Origin: Methanobacteriota archaeon
GTDB taxonomy: Archaea > Halobacteriota > Methanomicrobia > Methanomicrobiales > Methanoculleaceae
DNA length: 64,000 nt
Direction: 5' to 3'
Assembly: GCA_016841955.1 (NCBI GenBank)
Contig: JAENYE010000004.1
Location: 128,697 to 192,696 of the forward strand
The notes under the pieces are model-generated. The model did not search any database. It was not told the DNA's origin and saw only the letters and a list, made by a program, of their open reading frames with translations. The translations under genes and the position numbers were made by a program. Below are positions 34,152 to 42,007 of this stretch, piece after piece. Position 1 is the first letter of the stretch. Every line of letters begins with the position of its first letter.

Positions 34152-34649
34152 ATGCGCATCGGGATCCTCTCGGACACACATGACAACCTCCGGATGGTGG
34201 ATGCAGCCGTAGAGCAGCTGAACAGGGAACACGTGGGCCTGGTACTCCATGCCGGGGATTACGTCTCGCCGTTCGTCATCCCCCGGCTTGCAAATCTGCA
34301 ATCGCCCATGATCGGTGTTCTCGGGAACAACGACGGCGATCACCGTCTCCTTTCGGCACGGTTTGCCGAGCATGACCTGCTCAGCCTGCGGGGAGGTTTT
34401 GCCGCCGTCACTGCGAGCGGCATGACGATCGGACTGCTTCATGGTGACGACCGTGAACTCCTGCAGGCGCTCATCGGGCGGAAGGCCTTCGACGTCGTGG
34501 TTCACGGCCATACCCACAAGGCGGAGGTCCGGACGCTCGGGTCGACGCTGGTCGTCAACCCCGGTGAGACCTGCGGTTACCTGACCGGCCAGCCGACCGT
34601 CGCCGTGGTGGATACGGTGACCCGGGACGTGGAACTGCTCTCCCTCTGA
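34152..34649 (+). CDS. YfcE/MJ0936-type metallophosphodiesterase
   Basis: A 165-residue calcineurin-like phosphoesterase. Metal ligands: LSDTHDN, HAGDYVS, GNNDGDH, LLHGDD and VVHGHTH. Archaeal members hydrolyse phosphodiesters such as bis-p-nitrophenyl phosphate or cyclic nucleotides; the natural substrate is unknown. GGAGTG lies seven bases before the ATG at 34152, and a TATA box CATATATATC lies 25 bases upstream of that, making a short leader. Confidence 0.9.
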   Translation: MRIGILSDTHDNLRMVDAAVEQLNREHVGLVLHAGDYVSPFVIPRLANLQSPMIGVLGNNDGDHRLLSARFAEHDLLSLRGGFAAVTASGMTIGLLHGDDRELLQALIGRKAFDVVVHGHTHKAEVRTLGSTLVVNPGETCGYLTGQPTVAVVDTVTRDVELLSL

Positions 34650-34682
34650 TCCGACAGGAGCGGGAAAAAAGGACGGTGCGGA

Positions 34683-36089
34683 TTATACCGCATCCGCATC
34701 AGTGGACTCTTCGCCGAGTTCTTCTCCGATATCCCAGGCAGGAATCCCGGCATCCCCGAGATCCGCCCTGAGGGTCGCCTCGGAGACCTCGAGGTCCGCA
34801 GGGACATCGAAGTAGAGGTAGCCTTTCAGCGATTCGTACCGTTCGAGCGTCTTTCGATCAAACGACTCCCCGAGTGAGGTGAAGGGCGGGGCCTCCATGG
34901 GCGCAAACGTCGTTCCCTGGTATTCGAGGACGAACGCGTCCCGCCCGGGAGTCTCGATGGTGTAGAGGTCGGAGTCGCCCTTGTGCCCGAGGTTGGTCGA
35001 CTTGACGGCAACGAGGAGGAACATACGCCCTTCGCCCGCCTCGACTCTCGGCGTCGACGCATTGATGGGGGCCTCCTGGTACTCCGTTGCTGTCCGGGTG
35101 GATTCCGCGAGCAGCGAGACCATGTTCTCGCCTGACGCGTCGTCGTAGGTGTAGCGGTCCAGGAGAGGGAGCACCTTCTCCGGCGGTGCGATCCGGACCG
35201 GCCCTGTGGCGGCCGAGGCGGCAGGCGCTCCGGCCTCGAGGGTAGTGGCGGCGGCGCTCATCGTAGACGTGCGGGTGCCGGCGGCCTGCTGCAGCTCGCC
35301 GGCCTGCCGGCTAACCGTTTCAAGGTCTTCCGACGCTGTGGCCAGATCCCTGAAGGCCGCCGGAACGGCATCCCCGCCGGCATCCATCGGGCCGAGAAGC
35401 GTCTCGCTTGCCGCGGAGTAGGCCGCGAGCGACCTGACGAACTCGTCCTTGACGGGCTGCCGTTCCGGGGAGACCTGGAGCGGCTGCACCTCGCGGAGCA
35501 ACCTGACGGAGAACGCGTGCAGGTCGTCCGCCGCTACAGCGGCGGCATCTGCGTCCTGGAGGTAGAGGGCGTGGGCATGCTCCATCGAGAGTCTCATCAG
35601 GCGAATGCTGGCGGTGTCGATCAACCCTGCCAGCCGCTCGTCGTCGTAGCTGCCGGTTCCGTCGGGAGATGCATCGACCGGAGCGACGGGCTGGCTGTTG
35701 TTCACCGGGGCGGCAGGCATCACCGGCTCCGTGTCGGCGCCGGGAAGCAGATCAGCGACCCCGGGATCGGTCGGGGCGGGGATTGCACCTGAGGCATTCT
35801 CCTCGTCCGGGAGTGCCGGGACCGTTTCGGAGACATTTCCCTCGTTTAGGAGTACCGGGGCTGTCTCAGAGGCGTTCACCTCGTCCGGGGGTATCGAAAC
35901 GCCGGATGGCTCCGATCCGTTCTCCGCCGCCGAAAGATCGTCGAGTGAGAACGGTAACAGTTCTCCCGCATCCAACGCCATGAGCCCCTGGCCGGAGCCG
36001 GCAACGGCTGGTACGGAGAGGAGGAATCCCGCGCAGACGGCAATACCTAAGAAAATTATAGCAGTCTCACGGTGCTTGCTCATGCGCAT
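34683..36089 (-). CDS. Large secreted protein with Asn-Ala-Ser repeats
   Basis: About 468 residues, exported by a signal peptide (IIFLGIAVCAGFLLSVPAVAG). The next part is low-complexity and repetitive: VNASETAPVLLNEG, GNVSETVPALPDEE, ENASGAIPAP, with N-glycosylation sequons N-A-S and N-V-S in each unit. The middle is Ala-rich and helical (DADAAAVAADDLHAFSVRLLREV). The C-terminal part (FLLVAVKSTNLGHKG, LYTIETPGRDAFVLEYQG) resembles a DUF4352-like strand domain. No C-terminal anchor. The start is uncertain (ATG 36104, 36089 or 36083); the TATA box at about 36110-36117 favours the last two. Confidence 0.72.
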   Translation of the reverse strand: MRMSKHRETAIIFLGIAVCAGFLLSVPAVAGSGQGLMALDAGELLPFSLDDLSAAENGSEPSGVSIPPDEVNASETAPVLLNEGNVSETVPALPDEENASGAIPAPTDPGVADLLPGADTEPVMPAAPVNNSQPVAPVDASPDGTGSYDDERLAGLIDTASIRLMRLSMEHAHALYLQDADAAAVAADDLHAFSVRLLREVQPLQVSPERQPVKDEFVRSLAAYSAASETLLGPMDAGGDAVPAAFRDLATASEDLETVSRQAGELQQAAGTRTSTMSAAATTLEAGAPAASAATGPVRIAPPEKVLPLLDRYTYDDASGENMVSLLAESTRTATEYQEAPINASTPRVEAGEGRMFLLVAVKSTNLGHKGDSDLYTIETPGRDAFVLEYQGTTFAPMEAPPFTSLGESFDRKTLERYESLKGYLYFDVPADLEVSEATLRADLGDAGIPAWDIGEELGEESTDADAV

Positions 36090-36449
36090 TTTTCTTTCAA
36101 TCATTGAATATAAATATTATTATATTACATGTTTTAAAAAAAGGGTTCTCCGACGAAACCGTTTCCTGCGCCGGCGAAGATCCGCCATCTACGGGCCGGC
36201 ATACCCGGTAGCACGAATACCTTTCCGGGAGACCGGAGTCAGGAACAGCCGGAAAAAATCCTCGAAAATCCCTCCTGATGCGGCAGAGCCTGCGGACAAC
36301 CTCTCTCCCGCAGGTATATGCCGTTAAAACCGAAATTCCGGTTATCAGGCCTATATTCTTCGGGCATTAACACTATCTCTGGATATGTTGCGCCTTCCCG
36401 TGGAAACCTATATGAACTCTCACGAGTTACCGGCATAAGAGGATGCCCG
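36090..36449. other. Divergent intergenic region
   Basis: Contains A/T-rich sequence with several TATA-like elements near 36108-36132 (minus-strand promoter of the secreted-protein gene). On the plus strand CACTATCTCTGGATATGTTG and AAACCTATATGAAC (about 36402-36415) precede the FMN-protein gene; CCTATATG is the likely TATA box. There is no further gene. Confidence 0.45.
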
Positions 36450-36926
36450 ATGGAGATCGTGAAGATCCCGAATATGGATAAAGTAGAGTACGACAAGCTC
36501 ATCGAAGAGGGATTTGTCAGCCGCATCGCATTCCAGGGAGGTAAATACCCGTATATCGCCCCGTTCCTGTACGTATTCGACGGAAAGTTTCTCTACTTCC
36601 TGGCGACCAAGTACGGCAGGAAGAACGACCTCTTCCGGCAGCACCCCTACGTCTCCGTTGAGATCGAGAAGTACTCAGGCGACCTCTCCTGCTACACCTT
36701 CGTGACCATGCAGGGGTACCTGGTGCAACTCGAGGACGCGATCGAGAAGAAGATCATCAGGGAAAAGTTCGTGAGCATGATCAAGGCGCACAACCTCTCG
36801 CAGAACATCCTTGCCGCACTTGGCCACAAGCCTGAAGAGCCGATCGAGTCGATTGCTTCCGAAGAGCGCTCAAACATCTGGAAACTTACCGGTGTGACCG
36901 ATATCGTTGCCCTGAAAAATCTCTAA
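36450..36926 (+). CDS. Pyridoxamine 5'-phosphate oxidase-like flavoprotein
   Basis: A 158-residue split-barrel flavoprotein of the kind often annotated as nitroimidazole-resistance (Nim) related. The pattern is YDKLIEEGFVSRIAFQGGKYPYIAPFLYVFDGKFLYFLATKYGRKNDLFRQHPYVSVEIE, followed by CYTFVTMQGYLVQLEDAIEKK. FMN or F420 binding is expected; the substrate is unknown. ATG 36450 has AGAGGATG seven bases upstream. A longer frame starting at 36318 would include the promoter. Confidence 0.86.
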   Translation: MEIVKIPNMDKVEYDKLIEEGFVSRIAFQGGKYPYIAPFLYVFDGKFLYFLATKYGRKNDLFRQHPYVSVEIEKYSGDLSCYTFVTMQGYLVQLEDAIEKKIIREKFVSMIKAHNLSQNILAALGHKPEEPIESIASEERSNIWKLTGVTDIVALKNL

Positions 36927-37007
36927 CCTCTTTTGCCGCGACCCGGGCAGGACCGCGAATAGCCCCGGACGCGGAATCATTATGAACCGGAAGGACATGG
37001 TAAGGCT

Positions 37008-38000
37008 ATGGCTCCCGGATGCCGCCTGGTGGTCGCCGCTCTTCTTGCCGTGCTTCTCGCTGTGACGCCTGCCCTCGCTCACGTCCCCCTCTTTGCCCGG
37101 GACGGTTCCTCACCGGGCTCGGCGTTCGTCATCGAGAACCCGACGCGGTCCTGGGTGGTCTATGACGAACTGTCTAATGGCCCCGACGCCCGTTACTACC
37201 GGTTCCGGATGGAGGAGGGCGAGCGGATATACGCGACGCTCCAGGTTCCGCGTGCGGGCGGGTTCGTCCCCGGGATGGTGCTCGCGGGGCCGGGCATCGG
37301 GAGTTCGGGCACGGTCCCGCCGTACGTCGAGGTCCCGGAGGGCGCCGGCGCGATAGCGGTGCCGGGGAGTCTTCCAAAACAGCCGGATTACGAACCGTTC
37401 ACGCCGTCGAAACTCTACAGACTCGCCCGGATCGATATGGCAGCGCCGGCGGCCGGCGACTATACCCTCGCGGTCTACACGTCGGGAAAGGGAGGAAATT
37501 ATGCTCTCGCGCTCGGTTTCGTCGAATCCTACACTCTCGGAGAATGGATCCGGGTCCCGGTCGACGTCGTCGCCATCCACCGTCACGAGGGACAGCCCCT
37601 CCTCCTGATCTTCGCACCGATGATCGCCGTCCTCGCGATAGGCGCCGGCCTGCTGCTCCGGCGGCGCCGTGCCCTCTCCCCCTTCGCGCTCTTTGGGGCG
37701 GCTGCAGGCCTCCTCTATATCGGGAGCGGCGGCATGACCCTGATGCAGATGGCCATCGCAGCCGTGGGAACGGATCCCGGGGGCGCCCTCCTCCTGACCC
37801 TGGTCTTCGCGCTCATCCCCGTTCTCCTCGGGGTCTGGGCGCTCCTGGTGGCTTTCCGCAAGCATGTTGGAGCCGGGGAGCGTATCGCCATGGTGGCGCT
37901 CGGTGTCCTGGGCCTCGTTACCTGGGCGGGGCTCGTGATCGGCCCCCTGCTCGCCTTCATCGCCGGTATCCTGCCGGCACGCCGCCGGGCACCGCCGTGA
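37008..38000 (+). CDS. Membrane protein with N-terminal extracellular domain
   Basis: A 330-residue protein. It has a signal peptide (LVVAALLAVLLAVTPALA), an extracellular strand-rich domain (residues 25-190; RSWVVYDELSNGPDARYYRFRMEEGERIYATLQV, resembling carbohydrate-binding-like folds), then four transmembrane helices with RRRR on the cytoplasmic side after the first. The C-terminus is ARRRAPP. The function is unknown. It is convergent with the thioredoxin-like gene at 38002, with one base between them. Confidence 0.75.
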   Translation: MAPGCRLVVAALLAVLLAVTPALAHVPLFARDGSSPGSAFVIENPTRSWVVYDELSNGPDARYYRFRMEEGERIYATLQVPRAGGFVPGMVLAGPGIGSSGTVPPYVEVPEGAGAIAVPGSLPKQPDYEPFTPSKLYRLARIDMAAPAAGDYTLAVYTSGKGGNYALALGFVESYTLGEWIRVPVDVVAIHRHEGQPLLLIFAPMIAVLAIGAGLLLRRRRALSPFALFGAAAGLLYIGSGGMTLMQMAIAAVGTDPGGALLLTLVFALIPVLLGVWALLVAFRKHVGAGERIAMVALGVLGLVTWAGLVIGPLLAFIAGILPARRRAPP

Positions 38001-38001
38001 G

Positions 38002-38523
38002 TCACGCGAGGAGCGGTTCGAGCATCGTCCGGGCCGTATCGAGCAGGCTGTCGAGGCCCTCCGGTGTGGTGGTCCCCTTCTCCATCCAGCGGATGATGCC
38101 GCGCCCGTCCAGGAGGTAGATGTAGGCGAGCGACGGGTCGTCGATCCCGTAGGCCCGCCGGCACCGCTCGATATCTCCCGGTATTGTCAGCACCAGGTCG
38201 TGCTTCGCGGGCGGGACGCCGCCCGCGAGCCCCTGCCGGATGCGGTCGGCAAGGGATCTGCCGATGAGGCTGTCGCCGACCACCGTAACGAAGTAGGTCG
38301 TCACCCGGGGATTTTCGGTGAACGCCCCGGCAAAGGGACCGCTCCAGGACTCCGCCATCGGCCCGGCAGACTCGAGGAAGACGAGGACGATGAGCGAGAC
38401 ATCGCCCTCCGCGTCGCCCGGGAGGGTGACGACCCTGCCGGAAAGAGACGTGGCCATGAGGGTGGGAAACACCCTGCCGAGGGCCGCAGGCACCGGCTCC
38501 GTGGTTGCTGCCGTTGTGTTCAT
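38002..38523 (-). CDS. Thioredoxin-fold-like protein, possible ATP10-type
   Basis: A 173-residue protein with ALGRVFPTLMATSLSGRVVTLPGDAEGDVSLIVLVFLESAGPMAESW followed by the strand-helix pattern of a thioredoxin/peroxiredoxin fold and YIYLLDGRGIIRWMEKG near the end. There is no CxxC motif, and Cys is present only in ERCRRAYG. The pattern vaguely resembles the ATP10 family, but this is uncertain. The ATG at 38523 was chosen to remove an Arg/Gly-rich extension. Confidence 0.6.
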   Translation of the reverse strand: MNTTAATTEPVPAALGRVFPTLMATSLSGRVVTLPGDAEGDVSLIVLVFLESAGPMAESWSGPFAGAFTENPRVTTYFVTVVGDSLIGRSLADRIRQGLAGGVPPAKHDLVLTIPGDIERCRRAYGIDDPSLAYIYLLDGRGIIRWMEKGTTTPEGLDSLLDTARTMLEPLLA

Positions 38524-38631
38524 GCCTGCGAGTAAGGATGCCCTCCAGATAAAGCCTCTCCCGGGGGAGGAGCGTTGCGTCAAGCACTATAACCATGGAC
38601 CGCAACATCCTTGAGAGGAGGCTTATCGGGC

Positions 38632-39522
38632 TTGATCAGCATCGGAGAGGGATGGGACGATCTCGTCGCGGCGCTCCCCGGGGCGGATACCCCTGAGCGC
38701 GTCTACGTCGTCGGATCGACGGACAGTGGAAAGACAACGCTCTGCCGCTACCTCGTCGACGAGGCGGCAACTCGCATGAGGACGGCGTACGTCGACTGCG
38801 ACACCGGGCAGTCCCGGCTTGGCCCGCCGACGACCGAAGGGATGGTCCTCTACCCCGGCACGCCGGAGCCGCCCGGCCGCCCCTACCTCCGGTTCGTCGG
38901 TTCGACGTCCCCGGGCGGCCACTTCGTCCAGATGCTGACGGGAGCAAAACGCCTTGTCGAGAAGGCCGCCGAACTCGGGGCAGGTGCCACCATCATCGAC
39001 TCGCCCGGGCTCGTCTCCGGCGGGGTAGGCATCGAGTTCCAGGTCCAGATGATCGACCTCCTCCGCCCCACCCGCGTCGTCGCCCTCCAGCGTGGGCGGG
39101 AACTGGAACGGCTGCTTGCGAACTTCGCCCGGCATCCCGGCATTGCGGTCCACCGGATCCCCGTATCCCCTGCGGCCGTCGCCCGGACCGCAACCGGGCG
39201 GCGGCGCTACCGTGAAGAGCGTTTCGCATCCTATTTTGCCGACGCGCGATCGCAGGAAGTCCTGCTCCGGGGGCTCGGGCTCCAGGGCCGGGTGCCCGAC
39301 ATGAGGAACCCCCGCGGGGTCGCCGGAAGGCTGGTCTCCTTAAACGACCCCGAAAACTTCGTCCTCGCCCTCGGCATCGTCGAAGAACTGCACCCCCGTG
39401 AGCGCCGGGTCGAGGTCTTTGCTCCGCCCTTCGACCCGGCCGCTGTCGCATCGGTCAGGTTCGGCTCGATCTACCTGGATCTTGGGGCGGTTCCGGGGTC
39501 GATGGAGTCCTGCCGGCCCTGA
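38632..39522 (+). CDS. Clp1/Grc3-type polynucleotide 5'-kinase
   Basis: A 296-residue archaeal polynucleotide kinase. Walker A is VVGSTDSGKTTLC (about residues 26-38), Walker B-like DCDTGQSRLGPPTTEG, and SPGGHFVQMLTGAKRLVEKA, IIDSPGLVSGG and LQRGRELE follow. The family phosphorylates RNA or DNA 5'-OH ends, in RNA ligation and processing. No ATG is available. TTG 38632 has GGAGG eleven bases upstream; TTG 38611 is an alternative with seven more residues. Confidence 0.85.
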   Translation: MISIGEGWDDLVAALPGADTPERVYVVGSTDSGKTTLCRYLVDEAATRMRTAYVDCDTGQSRLGPPTTEGMVLYPGTPEPPGRPYLRFVGSTSPGGHFVQMLTGAKRLVEKAAELGAGATIIDSPGLVSGGVGIEFQVQMIDLLRPTRVVALQRGRELERLLANFARHPGIAVHRIPVSPAAVARTATGRRRYREERFASYFADARSQEVLLRGLGLQGRVPDMRNPRGVAGRLVSLNDPENFVLALGIVEELHPRERRVEVFAPPFDPAAVASVRFGSIYLDLGAVPGSMESCRP

Positions 39523-39528
39523 CCCGCC

Positions 39529-40779
39529 TCACGCCGGGATGAGCGAGAGGAAGACCACGTACACAGCCGTCTGGGCGAGGGTGAGCGGGACGCCGACCCG
39601 CGCGAACTCGCCGAACGTCAGCGTCTCGCCGTCCTTCTCCGCACCCTGGATGACGATGACGTTGCTTGCCGCCCCGAGGATCAGCATGTTCCCGGCGATG
39701 GTGCTGCCGGCCGCAAGCGCCATCATGCCGACGGTGGACGTCCCGAGGTGCGAGAGGGCGGGGAGGGAGAGGGCGACGAAGGGGACGTTCGAGACGAACT
39801 GGGAGACGACGACGCCCATCACGACGATGACCGGGACGGCGGCGAGATCGAGGGAACTCCCTTCGATGAGCGGCTGGAAGAACCCGGACTGCCAGACGCT
39901 CGCCATGAGGACGAAGAGACCGGCGAAGAAGACCAGGGTCGCCCAGTCGATCCGGCGGAGGATCTCGAACCGCCGCCTGCTCCCGACGAGGATGGGAATG
40001 GCCGCAACGACCGCGATCCAGGTCAGCCTGATATCTACCTCCGGGACGAGCATGACCGCGGCGACCCTGCCCCCGATCAGGAGGACGAGCAGGATGAGCG
40101 AGAGGCGTGCGAGGGCCGCGAGGGCGGGATCGCAGATCTCCTCCTCGCGGTGGACCAGCGCCGCCGGGCGGAGCTCGCCCGGGAACGCCCGGCAGAGGAA
40201 CCCGTAGGCGAGCAGGAGCGAGATCGCCGTCGGGACGGCGAGGTAGAGCGGGAACGTGATGAACGGGTTCTCGATACCGCCCGAGAGCGCGATGAGAAGG
40301 TTCTGCGGGTTCCCGATGGGGCTTGCAACGCTTCCCGTCGTGACGGCGAACGCAAGCGCGAGCAGCAGGAGTTTTGGGGAGATGCCGTGCCGCCGGGCGA
40401 AGTAGAGCATCAGCGGGGTGCCGACGACAGCGAGCGTATCGTTCATCAGGAGCGCCGAGAGCACGCCTGCGCCGACGAGGATGAGAAAGACCAGGTGCCG
40501 GACCGACTCCGCCCGGGAAAAGAGGCGGAATGAGAGGTGGTAAAGGTAGCCGCTCGCCGCGAGCGCCTCTCCGATCACGAACATGAAGAAGAGGAAGAGC
40601 ATCACGTCAAGGTTGATGGACGCGAGCGCATCGAGCGGCGTGATCGATCCCGTCACCAGGACGGCGGCCGCGCCGAGGAGCATCACCTGCCAGATGCGGA
40701 AGTTGACGTTCCCGATCTTTCGGACCGCTATCAGGAGGAAGACGATGGCGAGAACGACGAGTGGGATGAGTGTGCCCAT
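39529..40779 (-). CDS. Anion permease of the ArsB/NhaD (SLC13-like) superfamily
   Basis: A 416-residue membrane protein with about eleven helices. The family motifs are LLMNDTLAVVGTPLML (about residue 110) and AVTTGSVASPIGNPQNLLIALSGG, repeated as SNVPFVALSLPAL and AAGSTIAGNMLILGAASNVIVIQGA. It may transport arsenite, Na+/H+, citrate or phosphate; the sequence does not say which. Since phoU and pst genes follow directly, an anion role is plausible, but that is inference. Confidence 0.85.
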   Translation of the reverse strand: MGTLIPLVVLAIVFLLIAVRKIGNVNFRIWQVMLLGAAAVLVTGSITPLDALASINLDVMLFLFFMFVIGEALAASGYLYHLSFRLFSRAESVRHLVFLILVGAGVLSALLMNDTLAVVGTPLMLYFARRHGISPKLLLLALAFAVTTGSVASPIGNPQNLLIALSGGIENPFITFPLYLAVPTAISLLLAYGFLCRAFPGELRPAALVHREEEICDPALAALARLSLILLVLLIGGRVAAVMLVPEVDIRLTWIAVVAAIPILVGSRRRFEILRRIDWATLVFFAGLFVLMASVWQSGFFQPLIEGSSLDLAAVPVIVVMGVVVSQFVSNVPFVALSLPALSHLGTSTVGMMALAAGSTIAGNMLILGAASNVIVIQGAEKDGETLTFGEFARVGVPLTLAQTAVYVVFLSLIPA

Positions 40780-40860
40780 GATACCGCCGGCAGGAGAGAT
40801 GTGCTTGTCGAGAGTTTGCTCTCTGTCCGAAAAAAGGGATCGCGCGGCCGGAAAGCCGCC

Positions 40861-41868
40861 TCAGGCCTCCAGCCCGACTGAGTAGTTGATGACGCTTTCA
40901 GAAATGTCCCCGGAATATTCCCCGATCCGCCGGATACTGTCTGCGATCTGCCCTATCGGGATCGCCGTCACCGCCTCGAACCGGAGCACCCGGGTATTGA
41001 TGTCCCGGGTCTTCTCCTCAAGGTCGCGCACCCTCTGAAGCGTCGCGTTTGCCTTTTTGACGTCTCCCGTATGGAACGCCTCCATGCTCCAGGAGAAGAT
41101 CTGCAGGGCAAGTGCGCTCGCCTCGTCCATGAGGTCGAGCGTCGCCGCCTCGACCTCGCGGTCGATCAGGGCGAGGGCGTTATGCGCCACCCGGGTAGCG
41201 TGGTCGGCTATCCGTTCGATGATCCTGCTGACCAGGAGGTAGTACGCTGCCTGGTTTACCGGGATGCCCATCCGGCGCGAGAGCGTGGCGTCGCTCATGA
41301 TGAGGTTATCCTGCCGCGCAACCAGCCAGTGCAGCCGGTCCACTTCCGTGTCCCGCATGACGATGTCCCCCGCAAGAGCCGCATCGTGTCCCTTTATTGC
41401 GGCCATCGCGTCCTGCTGCATGCTCCGTGCTAGGAGATGCATCCTTTTGATGGTGTTTTCGAACGGCATCTCCACAGGGTTGAGGAGATCCTTGACCGTT
41501 ATCGAGGAGTCCGTCTCGTCGACCACTTCCTGCCCGATCGCCATCTGCGTGAACTCCCTGACCTGTTGCAGGACAAACGGCGGCAGTCTTCCTTTTGATT
41601 CGAGGCGGATGGACGTGAACCCGGCGATGTACGCCCCGACGAGGAGGCGAAGCAGGTAGGTGCGGTCCGTCGCGGCACCGACCTCGAAGACCCTAATCCG
41701 CTGGGCCGACTCCCCGCCGATCTTCGGGGTGACCAGGAGCGAACCGTCAGGCTGCACAACCAGCCCTACAGGGTCGTTCTTCTGGATATTCGCAGACTTG
41801 ATCCACTGTTTCGGCAGGGATACGATGTACGACGAGCCCCCGGTGATCTGAACTTTTCTGATCTCCAT
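40861..41868 (-). CDS. PhoU-like phosphate regulator with AbrB-type N-terminus
   Basis: A 335-residue protein. Residues 1-50 (EIRKVQITGGSSYIVSLPKQWIKSANIQKNDPVGLVV) form an AbrB/SpoVT-type DNA-binding swapped hairpin. The rest holds two PhoU-like three-helix bundles with metal-site acidic patterns (RDTEVDRLHWL, RIIERIADHATRVAHN, RIGEYSGDISESVINY). Archaeal PhoU-AbrB fusions are thought to regulate pst transcription. It lies divergent to pstCA with promoters for both in a 139-base gap. Confidence 0.9.
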   Translation of the reverse strand: MEIRKVQITGGSSYIVSLPKQWIKSANIQKNDPVGLVVQPDGSLLVTPKIGGESAQRIRVFEVGAATDRTYLLRLLVGAYIAGFTSIRLESKGRLPPFVLQQVREFTQMAIGQEVVDETDSSITVKDLLNPVEMPFENTIKRMHLLARSMQQDAMAAIKGHDAALAGDIVMRDTEVDRLHWLVARQDNLIMSDATLSRRMGIPVNQAAYYLLVSRIIERIADHATRVAHNALALIDREVEAATLDLMDEASALALQIFSWSMEAFHTGDVKKANATLQRVRDLEEKTRDINTRVLRFEAVTAIPIGQIADSIRRIGEYSGDISESVINYSVGLEA

Positions 41869-41894
41869 AGATTGGTACGCGTTGGCGCCGGCAG

Positions 41895-41960
41895 GATATA
41901 TGCATTCTGCGTAGTATATACGTCACTGGAGTTTATTGGGGGTAAATATATTCATATAGT
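41895..41960. promoter_or_regulatory. Divergent promoters of the phoU-AbrB gene and pstCA
   Basis: On the plus strand GGTAAATATATTCATATAG (41941-41959) is a strong TATA region for pstCA. On the minus strand GACGTATATACTACG (about 41909-41923) and TGCATATATCC (about 41892-41902) face the PhoU-AbrB gene. The PhoU-AbrB protein is a natural candidate to bind here. Confidence 0.6.
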
Positions 41961-42007
41961 CTCCTTCGGGAACACCTATCCGCCCGGTATACTCACGTAA
42001 CGAGCAT

